Made by a program: the position numbers and the translations under genes. A model generated the notes under the pieces. It was not told the DNA's origin. It ran no database searches and saw nothing but the letters and a program-made list of their open reading frames with translations. Positions 45,750-55,302 of a stretch of DNA of 64,000 nucleotides are shown one piece after another (the first letter of the stretch is position 1; each line of letters opens with the position of its first letter). The stretch covers positions 186,001-250,000 of the forward strand of contig CANNCY010000003.1 in the NCBI GenBank assembly GCA_947503335.1, written 5' to 3'. The DNA is from an uncultured Pseudomonadales bacterium. Lineage in GTDB: Bacteria > Pseudomonadota > Gammaproteobacteria > Pseudomonadales > CANNCY01.

Positions 45750-48245
45750 ATGAAATTTAAACACACCGCGTTAGCGTCGGCTATTGCATTAACGTTTGCT
45801 GCCCAGGCTAGCGCCGAACAGGTAAGCGGCAAGGTAGTTGACGCCAGTGGTAAGGGTATTGCTGGTGTTGAAGTATCGGTACACGAAGGTGCTTCGGTTA
45901 CTACTAATGAACAAGGCCAGTTTACTTTAGACGTTGCAAACCTGTCTGAAGAGTTGCACTTGGTTGCAGATGGCTATGTGCACCTCACTCAGAACGCAAG
46001 CGATGCATCAAAAGGTAGCTTTGTAATGTACCGCGCAGCGATTGAAGAGATAGATGTGATCGGTGTACCACTGCATATCTCTAACCTTCGGTCTACAGTA
46101 CCTGTAACGATTCTTGATGAAGAAGCTGTACGCGATGCACAAGCGGCAAACCTAGGCGAAACGCTTAATGGCGAGCTAGGTATTCACAGTTCATACTATG
46201 GCCCTGTATCAAGCAGCCCGGTAATTCGTGGTTTAGATGGCCCACGTGTATTGATTGCACAGAATGGCTTAGACGTGGGTGACATTTCACGTGGTGGCCC
46301 AGATCATGCGGTAAGTACTGAATCTGCAACGACTGAGCGTATCGAAGTCTTACGTGGCCCATCGACTCTATTCTTTGGTAGTGGTGCGATCGGTGGCGTA
46401 GTAAACGTAATTGATAACCGCATTCCAACGTCTACAGAAACCGAGGGTTCTGTACAGTACACGCATCGCGAAGTGTCAGCTGATAACGAATTTGTGGCTT
46501 CTGTAAACACAGGTGTTGGCCAGTTCGCGTTACACGCAGACGGTTTTTATCGTGACGGTAATGACTACCGCGTACCAGGTAACCCTGAGGCGCATCACGA
46601 TGATCACGACGAAGATCACCACGACGACCATGATGAAGATCATCATGATGATCACGACGAAGAGTTTAGCGGCCGTCTAGAGAACAGTGCTTCACGTGCT
46701 AAGGGTGCAACTATTGGTGGTTCGTACATCCTAGATAATGGCTACGTAGGTATTTCGGTAGGTCATTCAGAGCGCTTGTACGGTATTCCTGGTCATAGCC
46801 ATGGTGATGAACTGGTTAAAGCTGATATGCAGCAAGATCGTGTACAGTTAGTGGGCGAGTTTGCCCTTGATAACAGCATTATTTCTAGTGTGAACGCGCG
46901 CGCAGGGTACACTGATTACGAGCACGCCGAGCTTGAGGGCGACGAAGTAGGTACTCTCTTTACTAGCGAAGTGAGCGAAGTACGTACAGAGCTAAAGCTT
47001 GCAGAAATGGCAGGCTGGCATGGTTCAGTATTGGTTGATTATAAGCAGGTTGAGCAGACGTCAGAAGGTGAAGAAGCCTACGCACCGGGCTCAAAGACTA
47101 AGATCGGTGCACTTGCACTAGTCGAAGAAAAAGAGTTTGGCGATTTCTTGTGGCAGTTAGGCGCGCGCATTGAATCTGTAAAGCTATCTACTAGCCCGTT
47201 TGAATTTGAGATGCATCATGAAGAAGATCATGATGAGCACCACGGCGACGATCATGACGATGATCACCATGACGACGATCACGGTGATGAGCATCACGAC
47301 GAAGAGCACGAAGAATACATTCAGTTCGCTGACGAAAGCTTTACGCCGTTTAGCTTATCGACTGGTGTTGTTTGGGACTTTGCTCAAGGCCAAAACGTAG
47401 GCGTTAGCTATACCTATGCTCAGCGTGCGCCTTCAGCAGCAGAGCTATACTCAGCAGGCCCGCACATTGGTACTGGTTCTTTCGAACTAGGCACCCAGTT
47501 TGAAGCACACGAAGAAGATGGTGAAGTGCATATAGACTTGCACGAAGCGCCCATTGAGCTAGAAACCTCTAACAATATCGAGCTAAGTTACCGCAAATTC
47601 GAAGGCGACTTCGGCCTACTAGTGAATGTTTTCTACAACCGTGTTAATGACTATTACTATGCAGCTAATACTGGTCTAACGATTGAGGCAGGCCACGATC
47701 ACGGTCACGAAGACGAGCATCACGACGATGAACATCACGACGACCATGATGCTGATCACGATGACGAACATCATGACGAAGAGCATGGTGATGAACTGCC
47801 TATCTATGCTTATCAGCAGCAAGATGTAGAATTGATTGGTTTAGAAACCTTGGCCTCATACCGTATCAACGATATGTTCAAGATTGAAGGTCAGTTTGAC
47901 AGTGTTGCGGGCCGTTTGATTGGTGGTGGCAACTTGCCGCGTATTCCGCCAATGCGTTTGGGCTCTACATTAGAGTTCAACCAAGGTAACTGGCGCGCAC
48001 AGGCGTCTGCTATGTACTACTTCGAGCAAGATCAGGTTGCTAGATACGAAGAGCACACAGGCAGCTATACCATGGTTGATCTATTGGCTGAATACACTGT
48101 GCCACATGCCGGTGCAGATACGCGTATCTCGTTAAAGGTAAATAACCTATTAAACGAAGAGGCACGCGTTCATACCTCTTACTTGAAAGAGATGACCTTG
48201 TTGCCATCTCGTGGTGTTGAGCTAAGTGTGCGCAGCTACTTCTAA
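45750..48245 (+). CDS. znuD: TonB-dependent zinc receptor, ZnuD-like, with His/Asp-rich loops
   Basis: An 831-residue outer-membrane receptor. ATG 45750 has GGAAGAG upstream. The signal peptide ends at AAQASA; residues ~24-100 are a carboxypeptidase-regulatory-like beta-sandwich (VSGKVVDASGKGIAGVEV); the plug includes VIRGLDGPRVLIAQNG and FFGSGAIGGVVNVID. Three His/Asp/Glu runs, about residues 282-305, 488-523 and 648-682, lie in barrel loops and can gather zinc. The barrel ends SVRSYF. It is translated just after zur and carries a terminator. Confidence 0.85.
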   Translation: MKFKHTALASAIALTFAAQASAEQVSGKVVDASGKGIAGVEVSVHEGASVTTNEQGQFTLDVANLSEELHLVADGYVHLTQNASDASKGSFVMYRAAIEEIDVIGVPLHISNLRSTVPVTILDEEAVRDAQAANLGETLNGELGIHSSYYGPVSSSPVIRGLDGPRVLIAQNGLDVGDISRGGPDHAVSTESATTERIEVLRGPSTLFFGSGAIGGVVNVIDNRIPTSTETEGSVQYTHREVSADNEFVASVNTGVGQFALHADGFYRDGNDYRVPGNPEAHHDDHDEDHHDDHDEDHHDDHDEEFSGRLENSASRAKGATIGGSYILDNGYVGISVGHSERLYGIPGHSHGDELVKADMQQDRVQLVGEFALDNSIISSVNARAGYTDYEHAELEGDEVGTLFTSEVSEVRTELKLAEMAGWHGSVLVDYKQVEQTSEGEEAYAPGSKTKIGALALVEEKEFGDFLWQLGARIESVKLSTSPFEFEMHHEEDHDEHHGDDHDDDHHDDDHGDEHHDEEHEEYIQFADESFTPFSLSTGVVWDFAQGQNVGVSYTYAQRAPSAAELYSAGPHIGTGSFELGTQFEAHEEDGEVHIDLHEAPIELETSNNIELSYRKFEGDFGLLVNVFYNRVNDYYYAANTGLTIEAGHDHGHEDEHHDDEHHDDHDADHDDEHHDEEHGDELPIYAYQQQDVELIGLETLASYRINDMFKIEGQFDSVAGRLIGGGNLPRIPPMRLGSTLEFNQGNWRAQASAMYYFEQDQVARYEEHTGSYTMVDLLAEYTVPHAGADTRISLKVNNLLNEEARVHTSYLKEMTLLPSRGVELSVRSYF

Positions 48246-48266
48246 TTAGTAAGCGCATAGTTAGTG

Positions 48267-48297
48267 AAAAAGGGGGCTCTGTTGAGCCCCCTTTTTT
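48267..48297 (+). terminator. Terminator of the zur-znuD operon
   Basis: Stem GGGGGCTC/GAGCCCCC with loop TGTT, A-run before and TTTTTT after. Confidence 0.93.
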
Positions 48298-48374
48298 ATT
48301 ATCTTAGAAATTGAATTATGTACCGAATCAATCTACTGTTGTCGACTATTGGTGAAACGGCAAGAGTATGAACA

Positions 48375-50117
48375 ATGAATAAGTGGCGTAGCTTTGTAGC
48401 GGGGATCATTGGATGTTTGAGTGCTGAGATAAGCTTGGCAGAGCCGATTAAAGAACTAACGGTCTACACAGCAAAGCAGATTGTAACGATGGAGCCATCG
48501 CAGCCTTATGCTACTGCTGTAGCGGTGGCCAACGGCAAGATTGTTTCAGTTGGTTCACTGCAATCACTTAAGCCTTGGACAGACAAGTATCCAACAACAG
48601 TTGATACAACCTTCAAAGATAAGGTGCTCATGCCAGGGTTTATCGACCCTCATGTGCATCCTTCGCTACCTGCTATTTTGACGGCATTCCCGTTTATTGC
48701 GCCAGAAGAATGGAAGTTACCGTCTGCTTCTTACGAAGCCGCAACTACTCAAGATGCTTATATTCGATTACTGAAAGAGCATGTAAAACAATTCGTTGAT
48801 CAAAACGAAGGCGAGAGTAAGCTCTTTGTCACTTGGGGATTTCATCAGTTATGGCATGGTGACATTGGTAAGAGCGAGTTAGACGCGTTATTTAAAGATC
48901 AACCGATTGTTTTATGGCATCGCTCGTTTCACGAGTTAGTTTTAAATTCTGCTGCAATTAAACTGCTAAATATTCAAGAGGCAGACATCAAGCCGTACGC
49001 TCATGATATCGATTGGCAAAAGGGGCTTTTTTCAGAATACGGTGCAAAGGCTGTCTTGGTACCTAGGTTAATGCCATTTATTTTGACGCCCGAAAGCTAT
49101 ATGCAAGGCATGAAAGACTTTGCCCGTATGGCTCACATAGGCGGTGTAACGTCGATTATGGATATGGGGGTCGGTGTATTTGGAGACGCTGAGGGCGAGA
49201 TTAAATTGATTAAAGCGGCTATGCAAGATGCGCCCGCGCGCATTGTGTTAACGCCGATTGTTACAGATTTTATTACTCGTAAGCTTACTCCTGAGCAGGC
49301 ACTTAAGCAGGTGCGCGAATGGGAATCAGACTCTACAAATAATGTGTCGCTTGATGGCCACTTCAAATTGATGATGGATGGTGCAGCTTTTTCAGGGTTA
49401 GGGCAGATGGGCTTTCCGGGTTATATCGACGGTCATGAGGGTATATGGATGTCGCCCTTAGAGGTTACGCACAGTTATGCTGAAGCCTTCTGGAAAGCTG
49501 GCTATCAGCTGCATGCCCACGCCAACGGTGATATGAGTACGCAAGCGCTCATTGAGATGGTTGAGCAGTTACAGGTGACGCTACCACGAACAGATCATCG
49601 CACCACACTTGAACATTATATGTACGCTACAGAAGACCAAGCGAAGCAGATGGCGAGTCTAGGTATGGCTGTATCAGCGAACCCTTACTATCAATTCATA
49701 TTGTCAGATATCTACGCCGAACGATGGCTAGGCGAAGACCGAGCAAGAAATATGTCGCCACTTAAAAGCGTGGTCAACGCGGGTGTGCGTTTAGGATTAC
49801 ACTCCGATGCACCGATGGCGCCACTGAGCCCATTGTTATTGGTAGATACAGCCGTTAACCGTATTACGATTAATGGTAATCAAAACGCCAAGAGCCAACG
49901 ATTATCGGTATATGAGGCATTAAAAGGTATAACCATTGATGCTGCTTGGCTGATGCGTATGGAAGACAGCATAGGATCAATTAGAGCAGGTAAAAAAGCA
50001 GACTTTACGGTACTAGAGAAAAACCCACTAAAGGTGTCGACTAAGAAGATCAAAGATATCAAGGTGTGGGGTGTCGTTTTTGAGGGCGAGAAATTTAAAG
50101 CAAATAATAGTGACTAA
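48375..50117 (+). CDS. Exported amidohydrolase, YtcJ-like (amidohydrolase 3)
   Basis: A 580-residue metal-dependent hydrolase with a signal peptide (to about ISLAEP). Metal-site motifs: MPGFIDPHVHPSL (HxH) near the start, HAHANGD in the middle and LHSDAPMAPLSP near the end, followed by the composite domain GSIRAGKKADFTVLEKNPL. Such enzymes deacylate or hydrolyse amides and cyclic amides. The substrate is unknown. The gene is single, with a terminator after it, and converges on an MFS carrier that could supply a related compound (inference). Confidence 0.82.
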   Translation: MNKWRSFVAGIIGCLSAEISLAEPIKELTVYTAKQIVTMEPSQPYATAVAVANGKIVSVGSLQSLKPWTDKYPTTVDTTFKDKVLMPGFIDPHVHPSLPAILTAFPFIAPEEWKLPSASYEAATTQDAYIRLLKEHVKQFVDQNEGESKLFVTWGFHQLWHGDIGKSELDALFKDQPIVLWHRSFHELVLNSAAIKLLNIQEADIKPYAHDIDWQKGLFSEYGAKAVLVPRLMPFILTPESYMQGMKDFARMAHIGGVTSIMDMGVGVFGDAEGEIKLIKAAMQDAPARIVLTPIVTDFITRKLTPEQALKQVREWESDSTNNVSLDGHFKLMMDGAAFSGLGQMGFPGYIDGHEGIWMSPLEVTHSYAEAFWKAGYQLHAHANGDMSTQALIEMVEQLQVTLPRTDHRTTLEHYMYATEDQAKQMASLGMAVSANPYYQFILSDIYAERWLGEDRARNMSPLKSVVNAGVRLGLHSDAPMAPLSPLLLVDTAVNRITINGNQNAKSQRLSVYEALKGITIDAAWLMRMEDSIGSIRAGKKADFTVLEKNPLKVSTKKIKDIKVWGVVFEGEKFKANNSD

Positions 50118-50124
50118 CTGCAAA

Positions 50125-50151
50125 ATAAAAGGGGCTTTGAGCCCCTTTTTT
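50125..50151 (+). terminator. Bidirectional terminator, amidohydrolase/MFS
   Basis: Stem AAGGGGCT/AGCCCCTT with TTG loop, A-run before and T-run after; it serves both convergent genes. Confidence 0.9.
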
Positions 50152-50152
50152 G

Positions 50153-51436
50153 TTAAGCAGTTGCCTCGGAGGTTTTATTGAAATCAGCCTGCCCCAGGTC
50201 TGATAGGTAATGATTTGCAGCCTTTAGATAGCACAGCAATGCCAATACAGGAACAACAATGTTAAAGCCTGTCAGTGACCATCGCAGCGAGTCAACACCA
50301 TAGCTGCTTGCTAACAAGTCAGAGCCCACACCAACTAGTAGCGGGCCAAATCCTAGTCCAATCAAGTTTAAGATAAAGAATAAGAAGGCCGATGCTAAAG
50401 CACGCATGCGTGAGTTTACTAAGCTATGACAGGTTGCAATAACAGGACCTAAGTACATAGAGAATACGAACGTAGGCAGCGCGTAAAGCCCCATGGCAAC
50501 ATAAGGGTTGGCGGCCCAATAAACATAAAGCTGAATCGGGGCGAGTAATACACTTGAGAGAGCAGGCACCCAGATATACCAACGCAGATCTTGTTTACCT
50601 AGTTTGTCGGCAAGCCAGCCGCCAGTTACGGCGCCTAGTAAACCAGCCAATCCCATCACTAGAGCCATCCAAGTGCCAACCTCACCCGTATTTAATCCAT
50701 GGGTTCTTACAATCAACGATGGCATCCAGTTGGCGGTAGCATACCCCATAAACGACTGAAGCCCCGACGCGACAGCGATAAACACGAAGGTCTTTTTCGC
50801 TAACAAAATCTTTGCTGCCGACTTAATGCTAGGCGCATCGTCGTTGACAGAGGTTCGGGCGGGTTCTTTGATGGTAAACCTAAGCAGAATAGCAATTAGA
50901 ATACCGGGCAAGCCAACGACTAAGAACGCCATTCGCCAACCAAAGTATTCATTGATCCACCCGCCTAATAAGAACCCGGCAAGTACACCGATATTGATGC
51001 CAGTCGAATAAATAGACATGGCAGTGCCACGCTGTTCGGCCGGAAAGATATCTGAAATCATTGAGTGTGACGGCGGGCTACCACCAGCTTCGCCTACACC
51101 TACGCCGATACGCGCTGCTAATAGCTGCCAAAAGTTGGTGGCCATACCACAGAGTACCGTCATGCCGCTCCAGAGTGCTAGGCTACCTGCGACAATATTT
51201 CGTCGAGAGTATGATTCTGCCAGGCGTGCAATCGGTATACCGCAGATCACGTAGAACATGGCAAAAGCCAAGCCAGTCATTAAACCTAATTGGGTGTCAG
51301 ATAAACCCAGTTCGGCCTTGATGGGCTCTTGCAAGATCACCAAGATCTGGCGATCAATAAAGTTGATGGTATATACCAACGTCAAAAACAACAGCACGTA
51401 GTATTTATAATTATTCGATTGGTAGCGATCGTTCAT
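50153..51436 (-). CDS. MFS transporter, Spinster-like
   Basis: A 427-residue carrier with about 12 membrane segments. I start it at ATG 51436 (MNDRYQSNNYKYYVLLFLTLVYTINFIDRQ), which has AAGGAG upstream; the longer frame to 51586 adds 50 unlikely residues and overlaps the divergent gene. YTINFIDRQILVILQEPIKAELGLSDTQLGL and ARIGVGVGEAGGSPPSHSMISDIFP are typical of Spns-type (often sphingolipid- or sugar-acid-like substrate) MFS proteins. The substrate cannot be read. The start is 93 bp from the divergent CPBP operon. Confidence 0.88.
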   Translation of the reverse strand: MNDRYQSNNYKYYVLLFLTLVYTINFIDRQILVILQEPIKAELGLSDTQLGLMTGLAFAMFYVICGIPIARLAESYSRRNIVAGSLALWSGMTVLCGMATNFWQLLAARIGVGVGEAGGSPPSHSMISDIFPAEQRGTAMSIYSTGINIGVLAGFLLGGWINEYFGWRMAFLVVGLPGILIAILLRFTIKEPARTSVNDDAPSIKSAAKILLAKKTFVFIAVASGLQSFMGYATANWMPSLIVRTHGLNTGEVGTWMALVMGLAGLLGAVTGGWLADKLGKQDLRWYIWVPALSSVLLAPIQLYVYWAANPYVAMGLYALPTFVFSMYLGPVIATCHSLVNSRMRALASAFLFFILNLIGLGFGPLLVGVGSDLLASSYGVDSLRWSLTGFNIVVPVLALLCYLKAANHYLSDLGQADFNKTSEATA

Positions 51437-51528
51437 GAATGCTCCTTCGTGTGTTTTCGACACCATAACCCAGTTGCCTAAACAAGGTCTACAGGTTAGC
51501 CTTTGATTTAAAGAATAAGGGATAACTA

Positions 51529-52257
51529 ATGAACACAATGCTTGGGCGAGTTTTACTATTTGCAGTTGGGGCAACGATTGCTTCAAATTTGTTTCGATTT
51601 AATGTTGTCGACACCTCGATAGCCTCGAACGGGCTGCTGAATATTGTGATTAAAATGTTGTTAGAGGGGCTGTTCGTTGCCGTATTTGCGTGGGTAGTAC
51701 TTAAAATGCTCAGCTCAGAACGTCAGCGCGCAGTTTCTCTACTAGGTATCTCGCCGCAACTAAGCATTGGCGCAAGCATTGTGGTTGTCGGTTTATATAT
51801 TTTAATGACCTACGAAGCGCTCGCGCTAAAACCACTTATATTGTTGTCACTTTCTAGTTTCATCTATGCAGTATTCGAAGAATACGGGTGGCGTGGATAC
51901 CTATTCGCCGAGTTACAAGATAAGACTGTTTGGCTGCAGATAATGCTGCCGGCCGCACTGTGGTTTGTTTGGCACCTCAGCTTTCTGCAAACCTCGTCAC
52001 TATCAGCAAATGCACAGTTCTTTATGATCTGTGCTTTTGCATCTTGGGGGCTTTGGGGTGTTGTAAAGTCGACTCGATCGGTGCTTCTTGCGGCCAGTAT
52101 GCACTTTGCTTTTGGCGCGGTACTTACCAACCAGATACTAAAAAGCTATTGGCAGGCGCCGATGCATTGGGTGTATTTAGTAGCAGCTTTTGCGGTGGTA
52201 CTGGGAGCGGTAAAAATATTAGAGAGAAAAGAAGAGGTGAATGTTAGTGAGGCTTAA
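51529..52257 (+). CDS. CPBP-family intramembrane metalloprotease (Abi/CAAX type)
   Basis: A 242-residue membrane protein with about seven hydrophobic segments. The three CPBP motifs are present: EEYGWRGYLF (Glu117, Glu118, Arg122), FVWHLSF (His149) and ASMHFAFG (His192), the residues that bind the metal. In bacteria such proteins are linked to peptide processing, immunity to bacteriocins or unknown work. It is the first gene of a tightly overlapping operon: its end overlaps the esterase gene by 17 bp. It may process or stabilise something in that operon, but no partner is evident. Confidence 0.87.
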   Translation: MNTMLGRVLLFAVGATIASNLFRFNVVDTSIASNGLLNIVIKMLLEGLFVAVFAWVVLKMLSSERQRAVSLLGISPQLSIGASIVVVGLYILMTYEALALKPLILLSLSSFIYAVFEEYGWRGYLFAELQDKTVWLQIMLPAALWFVWHLSFLQTSSLSANAQFFMICAFASWGLWGVVKSTRSVLLAASMHFAFGAVLTNQILKSYWQAPMHWVYLVAAFAVVLGAVKILERKEEVNVSEA

Positions 52258-53752
52258 AGGGGTTTTGGGGCTGTCTTTGTTGTCACCGGTATTAGCGTAT
52301 GCCCAAACACTCGAACTCGGTGATTCTACCTGGCTTGGTCAAAACTCGCCCACCCAAGGCGTTGAGGCTTTTTACGGTATTCCATTTGCCAAGCCGCCCG
52401 TTGATGAACTGAGATGGCAAGCCCCTCAGCCCGTTAGCTATGACAAGGGTGAGTTTAGTGCACAGCAGTTTGGTGCTGCCTGTGTGCAAACCGAATATAC
52501 GACAGTTTGGTATAAAGATTTATTGAAAGCGTTTGAAGGCGACTTGAATAAAGCGGCGACACCGACTGCCATCAGCGAAGACTGCTTGTACCTTAATATA
52601 TGGAAGCCGGCCAAAGTAAAAGAGCCCCTACCCATTATGGTGTTCGTACACGGTGGCAATAACCTAGGCGGTTGGGGATACGAGCCCAACTACCTTGGCG
52701 ATAAGCTAGCTAAAAAAGATGTGATCGTGATTTCAATCAACTATCGCATGGGCGTGTTCGGTTTCTTTGCGCACCCTAAGCTAACTGAACAGGGCGCTGG
52801 TAATCAGGGGCTGTTAGATATTGTCGAGTCATTAAAATGGGTTCAAAAGTACGCACCTAATTTTGGTGGCGATGCGAATAACGTAACACTATTTGGCGAG
52901 TCGGCAGGCTCTGCCAATATCGGTCATCTTTCAATTTCGCCGCTTACTAAAGGCCTTTTTCATCGCGCGATTAGACAAAGTGGCGCATTCGAAATTGACC
53001 AGTTAGATAATATTGAAGAAGAGGCTAAGTTTGGCAAAGCTTACGCCGAGTCGTTGGGCGCTAAAAGCCTAGAAGCCGCCAAAGCACTTGATGCTAGCAA
53101 ACTAGTGGATACCTTTGACGCCTTCTATAGAGGCACTAATTCGTCGTCTACCATGCAAAGTTTTTATGGCGCAAAAGACGACTACCTATTGCCCCGTATT
53201 GGTTTAGAGGCGCATAAAGAGTCGCACATCAAATCATTGATGATCGGATTTAACAAAGACGAAAGTTTGATGTATGTCAGTGAAGGCGTAAAAGCCCCCA
53301 ATGTTGATAAACGATTGGGCGAGTTCTTAGCGTTGCACAATGAAACACCGCGCCAGCAGCAGGCAATGTATCAAGACGGTTTGTACTTCGCGTGCCCTAC
53401 AATTCGCACCGCAAAAACTTATGCTGAAAATGGTGTAGACACCTATGTATATTTGTTTGATCGACAGCGTGAAGGTGCAGGCGGCGAGCGCCTGAAGGTA
53501 TATCATGGTGCCGAACTACCCTATGTATTTAATCAGCACGACGATTGGTTGCCAACGACTAAAACAGACACTGCAATTAGTGAATCTATGCTAGATATGT
53601 GGGCAAACTTTGCGAAAGGGCGAGCACCAGCAAACGATTGGGTTACAGCTACCAGCAAAGATATTGGTATGCGCATTGGCAGCGAACTAACTGCTGGTAT
53701 AGAGCCCTTTGGCGAGCTGTGTGAGTTATTAGATGCAGCTGATCAACCTTAG
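52241..53752 (+). CDS. Carboxylesterase type B, exported
   Basis: A 503-residue serine esterase with a signal peptide (MLVRLKGVLGLSLLSPVLAYA). The alpha/beta-hydrolase fold shows EAFYGIPFAKPPV, EDCLYLNIWKP, HGGNNLGGW (oxyanion hole), and catalytic Ser221 in FGESAGSANIG. The His is likely His422 in YHGAELPYVF. It hydrolyses esters, probably in the periplasm. It overlaps the CPBP gene by 17 bp and the aconitase X gene by 20 bp. Confidence 0.9.
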   Translation: MLVRLKGVLGLSLLSPVLAYAQTLELGDSTWLGQNSPTQGVEAFYGIPFAKPPVDELRWQAPQPVSYDKGEFSAQQFGAACVQTEYTTVWYKDLLKAFEGDLNKAATPTAISEDCLYLNIWKPAKVKEPLPIMVFVHGGNNLGGWGYEPNYLGDKLAKKDVIVISINYRMGVFGFFAHPKLTEQGAGNQGLLDIVESLKWVQKYAPNFGGDANNVTLFGESAGSANIGHLSISPLTKGLFHRAIRQSGAFEIDQLDNIEEEAKFGKAYAESLGAKSLEAAKALDASKLVDTFDAFYRGTNSSSTMQSFYGAKDDYLLPRIGLEAHKESHIKSLMIGFNKDESLMYVSEGVKAPNVDKRLGEFLALHNETPRQQQAMYQDGLYFACPTIRTAKTYAENGVDTYVYLFDRQREGAGGERLKVYHGAELPYVFNQHDDWLPTTKTDTAISESMLDMWANFAKGRAPANDWVTATSKDIGMRIGSELTAGIEPFGELCELLDAADQP

Positions 53753-54932
53753 TGATTTACCCCGTGCTGAAAACGCTGCTGAGTTATTCGCTCAGCAGCA
53801 GATCAAGTTGTTGGCTGAAGGCCTTGATGTAAAACAACTCGTTAAGATCAGTAGGGCGCACTTAGTTGGCGCTTATTGGTCTGGATATTCTCAGTTAGAT
53901 CTGTTGCAACAGCTGAATGATATGGGCGCAAAGGTACGGGTGCCTACCACTAGCAGTGCAAGTTCGGCTTGTATGCATATCTCTGGCGTAAGTTCATCGG
54001 CCGATCAAGAACAAGCGTTGAGTGTTGCCCAGCAGTTAGAGTTGATGGGCGTCGAAGCAACCTACACCTGTGCGCCCTATCATCAAATTGATTTATTGCC
54101 CGGCGAGTGTGTCGCTTGGGCAGAATCCAATGCAGTGGTGTTTGCAAACTCGGTGCTGGCGGCACGCACTCAAAAGACGCCTCAATATATCGATCTGATG
54201 GCGGCACTTTGTGGTTACGTACCCTATGTCGGCTTGTATCGTGATGAGGGGCGACTGCCGTCATTGACTATCTTGGTTGAAGAAAGCCTTTTACAATCAG
54301 ATGTAGATTATCAGCTGTTTGGTTTATGGGTGGGCGAACAAGCACGCGAGCATGTGGTTTACATTGATAGCAACGCAAAACCGACCAGCGATCAGTTGAG
54401 AGGTTTTGGTGCCAACACTAGCACATCGGGTAATGTGCCGATGTTTCATTGGCGCAACGTAACACCAGAGGCGCAGAGCATCGATGTGCCTAACGAGCAC
54501 GTAAGCTATTCGTTAGCAGATCACAATCTAATGCGGTCAAGATTTGCGCAAGCGAGGCAAGGTATGCCCTCGGCGATCTGTATTGGGGCGCCGCACGCGT
54601 CTTTTGAAGAGCTCGGCCGCTTCGTTGATTTGTTTGTCGCGCAACAGGCAGATGCAGTGTGTTCAGTGTATTTATCTACGTCGCGTGCTGTTTTACAGCA
54701 GCTAGACAGCGACCAGGTTTCAAAGGCATCGTCGTTAGGTATCACCTTTGTTGTAGACACTTGCACCTATTATCCATCGGCAGTTGATACGCATTTGTCA
54801 GGGTGGGTTGCCACCAACTCTGGCAAGTGGGCCTATTATGGTCGCTCGGGTTGGCGAGTTGAAACCTGTTTAATGGATATCGAGATGATGGCCAAGTTAG
54901 CGGTTCGTAGAGAGTTGATCAATGCAGATTAA
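53733..54932 (+). CDS. Aconitase X catalytic (large) subunit
   Basis: A 399-residue AcnX protein (formerly DUF521). Diagnostic: YTCAPYHQIDLLPGECVAWAESNAVVFANSVLAART, ALCGYVPYVGLY and VDTCTYYP. AcnX enzymes are Fe-S dehydratases; known ones act on cis-3-hydroxy-L-proline in bacteria or mevalonate 5-phosphate in archaea. Two family cysteines (in CAPY and DTC) are present, but at the usual IGCPH motif this protein reads IGAPHASFEE, with a Cys two residues earlier. No pyrroline-carboxylate reductase is near, so the substrate is open. The small subunit follows, overlapping by 11 bp. Confidence 0.82.
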   Translation: MQLINLSDLPRAENAAELFAQQQIKLLAEGLDVKQLVKISRAHLVGAYWSGYSQLDLLQQLNDMGAKVRVPTTSSASSACMHISGVSSSADQEQALSVAQQLELMGVEATYTCAPYHQIDLLPGECVAWAESNAVVFANSVLAARTQKTPQYIDLMAALCGYVPYVGLYRDEGRLPSLTILVEESLLQSDVDYQLFGLWVGEQAREHVVYIDSNAKPTSDQLRGFGANTSTSGNVPMFHWRNVTPEAQSIDVPNEHVSYSLADHNLMRSRFAQARQGMPSAICIGAPHASFEELGRFVDLFVAQQADAVCSVYLSTSRAVLQQLDSDQVSKASSLGITFVVDTCTYYPSAVDTHLSGWVATNSGKWAYYGRSGWRVETCLMDIEMMAKLAVRRELINAD

Positions 54933-55302
54933 CTCCAAATACATGATAGGGCCTTCTGTGAGTGGTCAGCTTCAACGCTGTGATGAGCCGATCAGCTTTT
55001 GGGGTGGGTTTGATTTTGAAACGGGGCGAATAAACGATCTAAACTCGCCCATTCACGATTTACTACTCAGTGATCGTATCGTGTTTGTGAGTGCGTTGAA
55101 GGGTAGCACGGCAGCACCAGGGGCTTTGTTAGAGTGGTTTAATGCGTCATCGCGCCCGAGGGCAATCATTACTCAGTGCTTTGAGCCAGCGATCGCAATA
55201 TCGGTAAACTTATTCAATGCTGTTACAGAACTGCAGATCACCTATGCTGTAGCTGAACTAGATACTATTCAAAGCGATACAGAGATCGAGCTTAATGTTT
55301 GA
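54922..55302 (+). CDS. Aconitase X swivel (small) subunit
   Basis: A 126-residue protein of the AcnX small-domain family (formerly DUF126). It has a beta-rich swivel domain with PISFWGGFDFETGRINDLNSPIHDLLLSDRIVF and KGSTAAPGALLEWF, the Ser-loop region that closes over the active site in the family (usually GxGSxSGS). Residues differ from the common SxSGS version. The separate large and small genes fit the two-subunit type of AcnX. It overlaps the large subunit by 11 bp and the next gene by 8 bp. Confidence 0.8.
   Translation: MQINSKYMIGPSVSGQLQRCDEPISFWGGFDFETGRINDLNSPIHDLLLSDRIVFVSALKGSTAAPGALLEWFNASSRPRAIITQCFEPAIAISVNLFNAVTELQITYAVAELDTIQSDTEIELNV

Noticed and set aside
46593-47795. His/Asp codon runs as DNA repeats
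   Set aside because: The three runs differ in length and codons and are explained by protein composition; they are not a satellite repeat.
51437-51586. 50-residue extension of the Spinster-like carrier
   Set aside because: It has no Shine-Dalgarno and overlaps the CPBP start; the later ATG has AAGGAG upstream.
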